DNA of 64,000 bases from Halopseudomonas bauzanensis (GCF_900114735.1 NZ_FOUA01000009.1:1-64000), one strand, 5' to 3'. Counted from the stretch's first letter, positions 43,185 through 51,348 are shown. Translations and numbers: made by a program. Notes: generated from the sequence alone by a model not told the origin.

Positions 43185-43241
43185 TTAAATCGGGTTATCT
43201 GGAAGCGGAATCAGGTGGTATCCGGGGATGTAGCTGCACAT
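43185..43241 (-). CDS. Unrecognised 18-residue leader ORF
   Basis: Encodes MCSYIPGYHLIPLPDNPI and stops at TAA. An AAGAGG ribosome-binding site lies 8 nt before the ATG, as good as those of real genes here. Rich in Pro (4) and Ile (3), with single Cys, His and two Tyr. A stable hairpin follows after 16 nt. I do not recognise the peptide. It could be a regulatory leader peptide, whose translation governs folding of the downstream hairpins, or a secreted or modified micropeptide. Being so short, chance cannot be excluded. Confidence 0.45.
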   Translation of the reverse strand: MCSYIPGYHLIPLPDNPI

Positions 43242-43325
43242 GTTTTCATCCTCTTATCAGTGTTCTCTTATCGAGATATCAAGTCGAATGCTAGTACAAC
43301 GAGTGGGCACCCACTTCAGGAGAAA

Positions 43326-43343
43326 GTAACCATCGCCTGGTTA
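43326..43343. promoter_or_regulatory. Palindrome TAACCA-N5-TGGTTA
   Basis: An inverted repeat with arms taacca and tggtta around 5 nt in the leader. It resembles the ACCA/TGGT half-sites of RutR-type operators, but with wider spacing than the 18-bp repeat 120 nt away. Confidence 0.35.
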
Positions 43344-43455
43344 TGCTTGTACGGTTGTTTCCATCGCTTTTTATAAATTTATAGTAATGTCATCGACCGT
43401 ATTGGAAGTTGATGTTTGCAAACCTACAAGCAAGATTTGAGAGGGTCAAGCATTA

Positions 43456-43473
43456 TTTTTCCAGTCGGTAAAA
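43456..43473. promoter_or_regulatory. Shared 18-bp inverted repeat, putative TetR/RutR operator (permease operon)
   Basis: TTTTTCCAGTCGGTAAAA, identical at 17 of 18 positions to the site at 57913-57930 before cofG. The arms recall the RutR consensus TTGACCANNTGGTCAA. It lies upstream of the long leader of the permease operon, a few bases before a TTGACC promoter-like element on the reverse strand. Confidence 0.65.
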
Positions 43474-43585
43474 AAATTCTTTCCTCTAGTGGCAGGTGTT
43501 TTTTGGCCCCTGCCAGCGCTCACCGGCAAGCACGGGAGCTACAGGGCTTCTGGATCAATTTGCGTGGCTAGATGCTGTCCGATGG

Positions 43586-44503
43586 CTATCCCGCCAAGCG
43601 GTCGAGCTCTTCGAGATAGCTCTCAAGGATCAGATTAGGCGGGGCGGTCTTGCGGGTAATGGCGCTGTAATGGGTGACGTAGCGGTTTGTGCCGGGGTTG
43701 ATGGCTCGCATGCTTTGCTCGCGTACCCAGCGGTCGGCGTAGTGGGTAGGCAGGTAACCGATATAGCGGCCAGTCAGGATGAGAAAAGCGATCCCTTCGC
43801 GGTCGGTTGCTGATGCCGCGGCCTTCAGGGGCTCATGCAATGCCTTGATTTGTGGAGTTTGCGCATACGCCGGCAAGACCGCATCCCAGCCACTGAGCGC
43901 CACCGGCTCCGATGCCGGGTGCGCGTACAGCGGATGGGTCGAGCTGCAATACAACTGCGAGACCTCTTCGTACAGCGGGCGGTAATGCAGTCCCGGCAGG
44001 GATTTCAGGGCGGGAATGATGCCCACATGCAGGCGGCCGTCCAGCACACCCAGCTCGATATCGTTGGGCGGAATCATGCGGATATTGATCTGCACATCCG
44101 GGCCACGGTCCTTCAGCGCACCCAGCGCCTGGGTGATCAACATCTGCGGCATGGTGACCAGGCTGTCGGTGATGCCGATATTGAGCTCGCCCTTCAGATA
44201 GTCATGCAAGCTGTTCACATGGGTGCGGAAGCCTTCAATGGCCGCCAGCATCTGCAGGGTTGCCTGATAGACCTCGCTACCTTCCTGAGTCAGGGAAAAG
44301 CCGCTGCGCCCTCGCTGGCAAAGCCGTAGTGCAAGGCGACCTTCGAGCTCGTTCATGGCGATGCTGATCGCCGCCCGGCTGATATTCAGCTCGACTTCCG
44401 CTGCGGAAAAGCCGCCGCATTCAACTACCTTGCGAAAGATCCGCAGCAGACGCAGGTCGGTATCACTGATCTGGCCAGGTAATGCCAGCTTACGGGGTTT
44501 CAT
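43586..44503 (-). CDS. LysR-family transcriptional regulator
   Basis: 305 residues. N-terminal winged helix-turn-helix at about 17-76 (LRLLRIFRKVVECGGFSAAE; LNISRAAISIAMNELEGRL), then the periplasmic-binding-like effector domain. Divergent from the aminotransferase-mmsA pair with 154 nt between, the typical arrangement for a LysR regulator controlling its neighbour. Effector might be beta-alanine or a related amino acid; this is a guess from context. Confidence 0.88.
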   Translation of the reverse strand: MKPRKLALPGQISDTDLRLLRIFRKVVECGGFSAAEVELNISRAAISIAMNELEGRLALRLCQRGRSGFSLTQEGSEVYQATLQMLAAIEGFRTHVNSLHDYLKGELNIGITDSLVTMPQMLITQALGALKDRGPDVQINIRMIPPNDIELGVLDGRLHVGIIPALKSLPGLHYRPLYEEVSQLYCSSTHPLYAHPASEPVALSGWDAVLPAYAQTPQIKALHEPLKAAASATDREGIAFLILTGRYIGYLPTHYADRWVREQSMRAINPGTNRYVTHYSAITRKTAPPNLILESYLEELDRLAG

Positions 44504-44657
44504 TTTGTTGTCCTCGATAACCGGTGCCCAGCAGCATAGCGGAGGAAGTGCCTTGAGTTAAGTAAACGCTTGCATGAAGGTAAATAAGCTTGGGTTTTAC
44601 TTTAGCGTGCTACTGGCGAGACTGGCTGCACAAACAACGTACACAGAGGGTGATGTT

Positions 44658-46001
44658 ATGTCTGATCACAATAATCAGCGCCATGCTGGACTGACCCCCG
44701 AGCAGCTTGACGCCTACTGGTTGCCTTACACCGCAAACCGCCAGTTCAAAGCGGACCCACGCCTGATTGTCGGTGCCGAAGGCAGCTACTATGTCGACGC
44801 TGAAGGCCGCAGGATATTCGACGGTCTTTCCGGGCTCTGGTGCTGTGGTGCTGGGCATAACCGTCCGGAGATTGCCGAAGCGGTTGCCAAACAACTGCGT
44901 GAACTGGACTACGCTCCCGCTTTTCAGTTCGGCCACCCCAAGGCTTTTGAGCTAGCCGAGCGGATTACCCAATTGACGCCAAAAGGCCTAGACCATGTGT
45001 TTTATACCAACTCCGGTTCAGAGGCGGCGGATACCTCGCTGAAAATTGCCCGGGCCTACTGGCGCAAGAAAGGCAAGCCGACCAAGACCAAGCTGATCGG
45101 TCGGGCCAAGGGGTATCACGGCGTCAACTTCGGTGGCATCAGCCTGGGCGGCATCGGCGCTAACCGGGTGTTGTTCGGTCAGGGTATCGATGCGGATCAT
45201 CTGCCGCATACCTTGCTCAAGGAGAATCTCTTCAGCCGTGGCATGCCCGAGCGCGGTGTCGAGCGTGCCGAGGATCTGCTGGAGCTGATTGCTCTGCATG
45301 ATGCCTCCAATATCGCAGCCGTCATCGTTGAGCCGATGGCTGGGTCAGCGGGCGTACTGCCGCCGCCGGTGGGTTATCTGCAACGCCTGCGGGAAATCTG
45401 CGACCAGCATGAAATCCTGCTGATATTCGATGAGGTGATCACCGGCTTTGGACGAGTGGGGTCCAATACCGGCGCCGAAGAGTTCGGCGTCACCCCGGAC
45501 ATGATGAACGTTGCCAAGCAGCTCACCAACGGCGCTGTGCCCATGGGCGCGGTGATTGTGCAGCGCGAGATCTATCAGACCTTCATGGAGCAGGGCGGGC
45601 CGGAATACGCGATTGAGTTGCCGCATGGCTACACCTATTCCGGCCACCCGGTGGCCTGTGCCGCGGCGCTGGCCTCCCTGGATATCCTGCAGAATGACCG
45701 GCTGGTTGATCGGGTGCGGGAGATGAGCCCGATCTTTGAAAATGCCCTGCATGGTCTCAAAGGCACCCGCTACGTCACGGATATCCGTAATTACGGGATG
45801 GCTGGCGCGCTGCAGATAGAAAGCCACCCCGGCGAGCCCGCGCGGCGCACCTTCGAGATTGCCATGAAGTGCTGGAAAAAAGGCTTCTATGTACGCTACG
45901 GCGGCGACACCATCCAATTGGGCATGCCTTTCATCGTCGAGCGTGAAGAGATCGACAATGTCGTCAATGCCATTGGCGACGCCATCAACGAACTTGACTG
46001 A
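44658..46001 (+). CDS. bauA: Beta-alanine:pyruvate aminotransferase (class III)
   Basis: Transfers the amino group of beta-alanine (or 3-aminoisobutyrate) to pyruvate, giving malonate semialdehyde and L-alanine. 447 residues from the ATG at 44658 (GAGGG 8 nt upstream); an upstream in-frame ATG has no RBS. Omega-aminotransferase features: YTNSGSEAADTSLKIARAYW, PLP-contact Asp258 (IFDEVITGFGR) and Schiff-base Lys287 (NVAKQLTNGAVPMG). Next gene mmsA consumes the semialdehyde. Other omega-amines are possible substrates. Confidence 0.92.
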   Translation: MSDHNNQRHAGLTPEQLDAYWLPYTANRQFKADPRLIVGAEGSYYVDAEGRRIFDGLSGLWCCGAGHNRPEIAEAVAKQLRELDYAPAFQFGHPKAFELAERITQLTPKGLDHVFYTNSGSEAADTSLKIARAYWRKKGKPTKTKLIGRAKGYHGVNFGGISLGGIGANRVLFGQGIDADHLPHTLLKENLFSRGMPERGVERAEDLLELIALHDASNIAAVIVEPMAGSAGVLPPPVGYLQRLREICDQHEILLIFDEVITGFGRVGSNTGAEEFGVTPDMMNVAKQLTNGAVPMGAVIVQREIYQTFMEQGGPEYAIELPHGYTYSGHPVACAAALASLDILQNDRLVDRVREMSPIFENALHGLKGTRYVTDIRNYGMAGALQIESHPGEPARRTFEIAMKCWKKGFYVRYGGDTIQLGMPFIVEREEIDNVVNAIGDAINELD

Positions 46002-46034
46002 TACCGCTAACAATACAGGCAGAGAGAACAGACG

Positions 46035-47525
46035 ATGAAGACGATCGGACACTTGATCAACGGCACCATCGATACGCAAGCCAGCCGCACCCAGGACATT
46101 TTCAACCCGTCGACGGGTGAGGTGTCGAAACAGTTGGCGCTGGCGAGCAAACCCACCGTCGAAGCCGCTATTGCCGCTGCCCAGGCCGCTTATCCGGCCT
46201 GGCGCAACACCCCACCACTCAAGCGCGCCAAGATCATGTTCCGCTTCAAGGAACTGCTGGAGCGCAATGCCGATGAGATCTGCCGGCTGATCGGGGAGGA
46301 GCATGGCAAGATTGCCCATGACGCCATGGGCGAGCTGCAGCGGGGGATCGAGAATGTCGAGTACGCCTGCGGTGCGCCCGAGCTGCTGAAAGGGGAGTTC
46401 AGCAAGAATGCCGGTCCGGCAATTGATTCCTGGAGCGAATTTCAGCCATTGGGAGTGGTCGCGGGTATTACCCCGTTCAACTTCCCGGCCATGGTGCCGC
46501 TGTGGATGTATCCCATGGCGATCGTCTGCGGTAACACTTTTGTGCTCAAGCCGTCCGAGCGTAACCCGTCATCGGTGCTGTTTATCGCCGAGCTGCTGCA
46601 TGAAGCCGGTCTGCCGCCGGGCGTACTCAACGTGGTCAACGGTGACAAGGAGGCCGTGGATGTGCTGCTGAGCGATGCGCGCATCCAGGCGGTCAGTTTC
46701 GTTGGCTCGACGCCCATTGCCGAATATATCTACACCACGGCCAGCGCCAACGGTAAGCGCTGCCAGGCGTTGGGCGGGGCGAAGAACCACGCCATCATCA
46801 TGCCGGATGCGGATATGGATAATGCCGTATCAGCCCTGGTTGGCGCTGCCTTTGGTTCATCCGGGGAGCGCTGCATGGCGCTGTCGGTGGCGGTGGCGGT
46901 AGGCGATGAGGCGGCTGATGCGCTGATCAGCAAGATGTCCGAGCAGATGAAGAGCCTCAAGGTTGGTGCCTTCTCTGACAAGACCAATGACTTTGGCCCG
47001 CTCATCACCCGGGCGCATCAGGAAAAGGTCGTCGGCTATATCAGCAGTGCCGAGCAGCAGGGCGCTACCCTGGTGGTCGATGGCCGCAAACCGACTGTGG
47101 CAGGTTACGACAAGGGTTTCTATGTCGGTGGAACCCTGATCGATAACGTGACCGCTGACATGACCTGCTACAAGGAAGAGATCTTTGGCCCGGTGCTGCT
47201 GGTCATGCGTGTCAACAGCATGCAGGAAGCCATGCAACTGATCGACGATCATGAATACGGCAATGGCACCTGTATCTTCACCCGTGACGGGGAGGCCGCA
47301 CGTTATTTCAGCGACAACATCATGGTGGGGATGGTCGGCATCAACGTACCGCTGCCGGTGCCGGTGGCCTATCACAGCTTTGGTGGCTGGAAGCGCTCAT
47401 TGTTTGGCGATCTGCATGCCTATGGCCCGGATGCGGTGCGCTTCTATACCAAACGCAAGACCGTGACCCAGCGCTGGCCGTCAGCCGGGGTGCGGGAAGG
47501 GGCGCAGTTCTCCTTTCCTTCCTGA
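46035..47525 (+). CDS. mmsA: (Methyl)malonate-semialdehyde dehydrogenase, CoA-acylating
   Basis: Converts malonate semialdehyde to acetyl-CoA, or methylmalonate semialdehyde to propionyl-CoA, with NAD and CoA and loss of CO2. 496 residues. Nucleophile Cys280 (GSSGERCMALS), NAD-binding FVGSTPIAEYIYTTASANGK, and the MmsA-specific GVVAGITPFNFPAMVPLWMY. It lacks the general-base Glu of hydrolytic ALDHs, as expected for CoA-acylating enzymes (QALGGAKNH at that place). In an operon with the aminotransferase. Confidence 0.94.
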   Translation: MKTIGHLINGTIDTQASRTQDIFNPSTGEVSKQLALASKPTVEAAIAAAQAAYPAWRNTPPLKRAKIMFRFKELLERNADEICRLIGEEHGKIAHDAMGELQRGIENVEYACGAPELLKGEFSKNAGPAIDSWSEFQPLGVVAGITPFNFPAMVPLWMYPMAIVCGNTFVLKPSERNPSSVLFIAELLHEAGLPPGVLNVVNGDKEAVDVLLSDARIQAVSFVGSTPIAEYIYTTASANGKRCQALGGAKNHAIIMPDADMDNAVSALVGAAFGSSGERCMALSVAVAVGDEAADALISKMSEQMKSLKVGAFSDKTNDFGPLITRAHQEKVVGYISSAEQQGATLVVDGRKPTVAGYDKGFYVGGTLIDNVTADMTCYKEEIFGPVLLVMRVNSMQEAMQLIDDHEYGNGTCIFTRDGEAARYFSDNIMVGMVGINVPLPVPVAYHSFGGWKRSLFGDLHAYGPDAVRFYTKRKTVTQRWPSAGVREGAQFSFPS

Positions 47526-47540
47526 ATAGAGGCAGCAGCA

Positions 47541-47570
47541 AAAAGCCGGATCCCGTGATCCGGCTTTCTT
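47541..47570 (+). terminator. Terminator after mmsA
   Basis: AAAAGCCGGATC-CCGT-GATCCGGCTTTCTT: perfect stem between the convergent mmsA and alr genes, probably bidirectional. Confidence 0.88.
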
Positions 47571-47592
47571 GTTGGCTCAGGGGCCGTACTGA

Positions 47593-48663
47593 CTAATTAA
47601 AATAATGCCGCGGCACCCGGTTCAGGTTGCAAAACAATTGGTAAGGAATGGTGCCCGCCCAATGGGCGACCTCACTGGCCGCCAGCCCGTCGCCCCACAA
47701 TTGCACCGTACTGCCCAGGCCGCTCGCCGGCAGATCGGTGAGATCGACGGTCAGCATATCCATGGACACTCTGCCGATCAGCCCGGTGCGCTGATTGTCG
47801 ACCAGCACGGGCGTGCCGGTCTTGGCATGTCGAGGGTACCCATCCGCATAGCCCATGGCGACCACCCCTACTCGAGTGGGGCGCTGGGTAATGAACTGCG
47901 CGCCATAGCCGATCGGCTCACCGCGGGGCACATCATGCACGGCAATAATCTGTGAGTTCAGCTGCATCACCGGCTTCAGCCTTGCGGCATTGTTCTGGGC
48001 GTCGCTGAACGGGGAGGCGCCATACAGCATGATGCCAGGCCGTATCCAATCACCATGGGCCTGTGGCCAGGCGAGAACCCCCGGCGAGTTGCACAAACTT
48101 GAGAGGCCTTCCAGGGCGGCGGTGGTTTCATTGAAACACAGCAGTTGATGCTCCGTGGTCTCACAGTCTGGTTCGTCGGCTCGGGAGAAGTGCGTCATCT
48201 TCACCACGCTGGCAACCTTGCCGCTGGTGTGTAAGGTCCGCCATATTTCCCCGTATTCATCCGGCTTGAAGCCTACCCGGTGCATACCCGTGTCCAGTTT
48301 CAGCCAGACATGCAGCGGGCGCTCGATAGCGGCCTCCGCCAGGTCACGCAATTGTCCATGATGGTGAATCACAACCCAGAAGTCATATTGCTGGATCAGT
48401 GCCAGCTCCGTGGCGTCAAACCATCCTTCCAGCAACAGAATCGGTTGTTGAATACCGGCATTGCGCAGCAGCAACGCTTCCTCTATACAGGCGACGGCAA
48501 AACCATCGGCTGATGCCGACAAGGTTTGAGCGCACCGAATGGCGCCATGGCCGTACGCATTGGCCTTGATCACGGCCAACGCTCTGGTGCCAGAAAACTG
48601 CTTGGCCAACAGGTAATTATGGCGCAGGGCGCCAAGATCGATTATTGCGTGGGCTGGACGCAT
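47593..48663 (-). CDS. alr: Alanine racemase
   Basis: 356 residues, PLP enzyme with the N-terminal barrel and C-terminal beta domain. PLP lysine Lys33 in IKANAYGHG; C-terminal tyrosine base in PIGYGAQFIT near 252; RVSMDMLTVDL near 300. Interconverts L- and D-alanine. Within this island it may process the L-alanine made by the aminotransferase, as catabolic DadX does; equally it could be the general biosynthetic Alr. 40 nt separate it from the upstream ridA, so they are probably co-transcribed. Confidence 0.93.
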   Translation of the reverse strand: MRPAHAIIDLGALRHNYLLAKQFSGTRALAVIKANAYGHGAIRCAQTLSASADGFAVACIEEALLLRNAGIQQPILLLEGWFDATELALIQQYDFWVVIHHHGQLRDLAEAAIERPLHVWLKLDTGMHRVGFKPDEYGEIWRTLHTSGKVASVVKMTHFSRADEPDCETTEHQLLCFNETTAALEGLSSLCNSPGVLAWPQAHGDWIRPGIMLYGASPFSDAQNNAARLKPVMQLNSQIIAVHDVPRGEPIGYGAQFITQRPTRVGVVAMGYADGYPRHAKTGTPVLVDNQRTGLIGRVSMDMLTVDLTDLPASGLGSTVQLWGDGLAASEVAHWAGTIPYQLFCNLNRVPRHYFN

Positions 48664-48703
48664 AAGTCTTCATTCCAGGATATCGGGGTAGGAAGGGCGC
48701 TGT

Positions 48704-49060
48704 TCAAAGGGCGGCGACCATGGCAATTTCCACCAGAACATCAGGTTGCACCCGCTCGGCCTCCAGGGCGGCGCGCACGGGGATCACCCCTTCGGGCAAC
48801 CATTGCCCCCAGATCCGGTCCATCTGCTCAAGGTCAGCCTGGATGTCCTTCAGATAAATAGTGGCGGACAGTAGCCTGGTCTTGTCGCTGCCGGCCTCGG
48901 CCAGCACTTGCTCGATCGCCGCCAAGGTATTGCCCGCCTGGATATCAAGATCATTTTCGGCTGGGATGGCATCGGCAAACCGACCGGCCAGATAAACAGC
49001 ATTCTGATGTACCAGCACCTGGCTCATCAGCACCTTGGTATATAAAGGTTGGATATTCAT
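48704..49060 (-). CDS. RidA/YjgF/UK114-family protein
   Basis: 118 residues from the ATG at 49060 (GGGAGGAA upstream); a 19-codon in-frame extension is rejected. Family blocks: HQNAVYLAGRFADAIPAEND, QAGNTLAAIEQVLAEAGSDK and the C-terminal VRAALEAERVQPDVLVEIAM; the usual RidA arginine that binds the carboxylate is present in VIPVRAALE. RidA deaminates reactive enamines; the pyrimidine protein RutC belongs to this family. A role beside alr and an aminotransferase fits enamine removal. Confidence 0.85.
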   Translation of the reverse strand: MNIQPLYTKVLMSQVLVHQNAVYLAGRFADAIPAENDLDIQAGNTLAAIEQVLAEAGSDKTRLLSATIYLKDIQADLEQMDRIWGQWLPEGVIPVRAALEAERVQPDVLVEIAMVAAL

Positions 49061-49170
49061 ATCGAGTTCCTCCCGGGCGCCAATGGCGCAGGGTTGTTCA
49101 AGATGGTTGCACAACAATATTCCCCCGGTAACGCTAAGCCCGCTCGCTAGTTGCCGGGGTGTTCAAGGTG

Positions 49171-49176
49171 TATAAT
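49171..49176 (+). promoter_or_regulatory. Possible promoter -10 element of the TetR gene
   Basis: A perfect TATAAT, 113 nt before the TTG start of the TetR gene. The -35 region is weak (no good TTGACA at 16-18 nt), so an activator or a weak constitutive promoter is possible. Confidence 0.4.
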
Positions 49177-49288
49177 CGCGCCCCTTAACGAACCGACGGC
49201 ATAGGCTGCAATCGGGTCGCCAGCCCTGCCTAGCGCGAACACGAAGCGCTATCTGCCGCCTTTATGACCGCAACCAAGAGGTGATCCC

Positions 49289-49969
49289 TTGGACCGAACC
49301 ATCAACCATTTGACTGAAAGCAACCCTTCAAATGGCGACGCGGCCAAACCCCGCAAGCGTTCGAACGCTAGAAAGGCTCAGGAAGCTCGTATCCTGGATG
49401 CTGCCGAAACACTCTTTGCGCAATATGGCTATAACGGTGCTTCTATTGAAGCCATTGCCGAGCAAGCCGGTTTATCCAAGCAGAACATGCTTTATTATTT
49501 TCCTTCCAAGGAAAACCTGTATCAACACGTGCTGAAGAACGTACTCGATCTCTGGGTTGAGAAGATGACGTTGTTCGAGCAGACCGGTGATGATCCTGCC
49601 AGCAAGTTGCGTAGTTATATTCTTGGCAAACTGGAACTGTCACATTCCCGGCCCAATGGCTCCAAGATATTCGCCAATGAAATCATCAATGGCGCGCCTT
49701 ATATCAAAGACTATTTGCTGAAAAAACTTTTGCCCAAACTCGACGCCGATATTGCCCTGGTCAACAAGTGGATCGCCGATGGTTTGATGGATGCTATCGA
49801 TCCTTACCATCTGTTCTTCTCCATCTGGGCAACGACCCAGACCTATGCCGACTTTTCCACCCAGATCGCCCTGGTGCTGCGCAAAGACAACCTGGACGCC
49901 AGCGATTTTGCAGCGGCAGGCGACTTTCTCACCCACACCATCCTCAAAGGCACCGGGCTCAGCAACTAG
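49289..49969 (+). CDS. RutR-like TetR-family regulator
   Basis: 226 residues from a TTG at 49289, supported by an AAGAGGTGAT ribosome-binding site just upstream. Helix-turn-helix at about 50-78 (GASIEAIAEQAGLSKQNMLY then YFPSKENLY). The ligand domain resembles E. coli RutR, the uracil/thymine-sensing regulator (LDLWVEKMTLF; KLRSYILGKLELS; IDPYHLFFSIWATTQTYADF). It lies between the aminotransferase side and the F420 operon and is the likely binder of the shared 18-bp repeat. Naming it rutR itself would overreach. Confidence 0.88.
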   Translation: MDRTINHLTESNPSNGDAAKPRKRSNARKAQEARILDAAETLFAQYGYNGASIEAIAEQAGLSKQNMLYYFPSKENLYQHVLKNVLDLWVEKMTLFEQTGDDPASKLRSYILGKLELSHSRPNGSKIFANEIINGAPYIKDYLLKKLLPKLDADIALVNKWIADGLMDAIDPYHLFFSIWATTQTYADFSTQIALVLRKDNLDASDFAAAGDFLTHTILKGTGLSN

Positions 49970-49980
49970 CCCTGTTTCCC

Positions 49981-50012
49981 CCTGAAAGAGCGTGGTCAGG
50001 CGCTCCTTCAGG
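49981..50012. terminator. Hairpin between the TetR gene and beta-ureidopropionase
   Basis: CCTGAAAGAGCG pairs with CGCTCCTTCAGG with one mismatch, between convergent genes. No T tract; a probable but weak bidirectional terminator. Confidence 0.5.
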
Positions 50013-50028
50013 GCGGTGGCATCCGCTA

Positions 50029-51261
50029 TCAGCTGTTGGCGCGCTCGACGACGGCCTGGAACAGCACATTGCAACCGGCCGCCAGGTCTTCCGGCGTCGC
50101 ATTCTCCGCCTCGTTATGGCTGATGCCATTTTCACAGGGCACGAAGACCATGGCGGTGGGCGCTACGCGGGAGATGTAGCAGGCGTCATGTCCGGCGCCG
50201 CTGACGATATCCCGGTGGCTGTAGCCAAAATCCGTCGCAGCCTGGCGTACCAGCGCAACACAGTCGGTATCAAAGGGGACCGGCGGGGAGTACCAGATCT
50301 GTTCGAACGCCATTTCCAGGCCCAACTCCGTCGTGACTGAGTCGGCGGTTTCACGCAGGGCCTGATCCATCTTGGCCAGCACGTCGGCATCGGGGTGGCG
50401 GAAGTCCACGGTGAAGAACACCTGCCCCGGGATCACGTTGCGCGAGTTGGGAAAGACCTGCAGCAGGCCAACGGTGGCGCAGGCGTTAGGCTGGTGGGCG
50501 AGGCCGATTTTGTTGACCTGATCGATCAGCCTGGCAGCGCCAACCAGGGCATCACGCCGGCGACTCATCGGTGTGGGCCCGGCATGGGATTCCTGCCCGG
50601 TCAGGGTGATCTCGTACCAGCGCTGGCCCTGGGCATCAGTGACCACACCGATCTGCTTCTTCTCATCCTCGAGGATGGGCCCCTGTTCGATATGCGCTTC
50701 AAAGAACGCCTTGAATGGCCGGCCGCCGACATCATCGGGGCCGTTGTAGCCGATGCGCTCCAGCTCCTGGCCCATGGTCTTGCCGTCAAGGTCAGCGCGA
50801 CTCAAGCCATAATCCAGCTCGAACACCCCGGCAAACACGCCGGAGGCGACCATGGCGGGAGGGAAGCGCGAGCCTTCTTCGTTGGTCCATACCGAGGCCT
50901 CAATGGGTGCGCGGGTCTCCATGCCCTTGTCATTCAGGGTGCGAATCACTTCCAGGCCGGCGAGTACGCCATAGATGCCGTCGAACTTGCCGCCGGTAGG
51001 TTGGGTATCCAGGTGGCTGCCCATCACCACCGGCGGCAGGGAATCATCCAGCCCGGCGCGGTGGGCGAAAATATTGCCCATCTTGTCGATACGAATGGTG
51101 CAGCCCGCGTCTTTGCACCATTGCACAAACAGATCGCGAGCCTGCTTGTCCAGATCGGTCAAGGCCAGCCGACACACGCCGCCTTTTTCCGTCCCGCCAA
51201 TCTCGCCCATGTCCATCAGGCTTTGCCACAGCCGTTGCTGGTTGATCATGGTTTTCTGCAT
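50029..51261 (-). CDS. N-carbamoyl-beta-alanine amidohydrolase (beta-ureidopropionase), M20 family
   Basis: Hydrolyses N-carbamoyl-beta-alanine to beta-alanine, CO2 and ammonia. 410 residues, HyuC/AmaB/PydC type. Metal ligands His83 (GSHLDTQ), Asp94 (GGKFDGIYG), Glu129 (WTNEEGSRF), His190 (EAHIEQGP) and His382 (GISHNEAE) are all present. Relatives act on L-N-carbamoyl amino acids, ureidoglycolate or allantoate; the beta-ureidopropionase call leans on dihydropyrimidinase, aminotransferase and MmsA nearby. Last gene of the F420 operon, which directly ties F420 to this pathway. Confidence 0.88.
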   Translation of the reverse strand: MQKTMINQQRLWQSLMDMGEIGGTEKGGVCRLALTDLDKQARDLFVQWCKDAGCTIRIDKMGNIFAHRAGLDDSLPPVVMGSHLDTQPTGGKFDGIYGVLAGLEVIRTLNDKGMETRAPIEASVWTNEEGSRFPPAMVASGVFAGVFELDYGLSRADLDGKTMGQELERIGYNGPDDVGGRPFKAFFEAHIEQGPILEDEKKQIGVVTDAQGQRWYEITLTGQESHAGPTPMSRRRDALVGAARLIDQVNKIGLAHQPNACATVGLLQVFPNSRNVIPGQVFFTVDFRHPDADVLAKMDQALRETADSVTTELGLEMAFEQIWYSPPVPFDTDCVALVRQAATDFGYSHRDIVSGAGHDACYISRVAPTAMVFVPCENGISHNEAENATPEDLAAGCNVLFQAVVERANS

Positions 51262-51318
51262 TGTCTTTGCCTCATTCGGTCATTGTTGTTTTCACTGGCG
51301 CGGCCAGGCCCTTGTCAA

Positions 51319-51342
51319 ACCGGTGGTGGATACACCACCGGT
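51319..51342 (-). promoter_or_regulatory. Perfect intercistronic hairpin inside the F420 operon
   Basis: ACCGGTGGTG-GATA-CACCACCGGT (plus-strand reading): a perfect 10-bp stem, 6 nt after the stop of the F420-dependent oxidoreductase gene and about 57 nt before beta-ureidopropionase. No T tract. Could set mRNA stability or differential expression. Confidence 0.6.
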
Positions 51343-51348
51343 GTCAGC

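Larger units (their letters stand above)
42975..43585 (-). other. 611-nt regulatory leader of the pyrimidine operon
   Basis: The largest gap in the window, between the NCS1 permease and the LysR gene (tail to head, same strand). Read on the reverse strand it holds, in order: an 18-bp inverted repeat (43456-43473), a weak TTGACC...TAGGTT promoter-like pair, a palindrome (43326-43343), a small hairpin (43302-43315), an 18-codon ORF with RBS (43185-43241), a hairpin (43138-43168), a second hairpin (43089-43110) and an (AAN)n tract (42991-43005). Confidence 0.7.

Noticed and set aside
43085-43294. Forward-strand ORF of 69 codons in the pyrimidine leader
   Set aside because: No ribosome-binding site, no recognisable protein, and it lies opposite the leader ORF and hairpins of the reverse strand.
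49141-49288. A copy of the 18-bp inverted repeat before the TetR gene (autoregulation)
   Set aside because: No sequence resembling it was found in the gap between ridA and the TetR gene.
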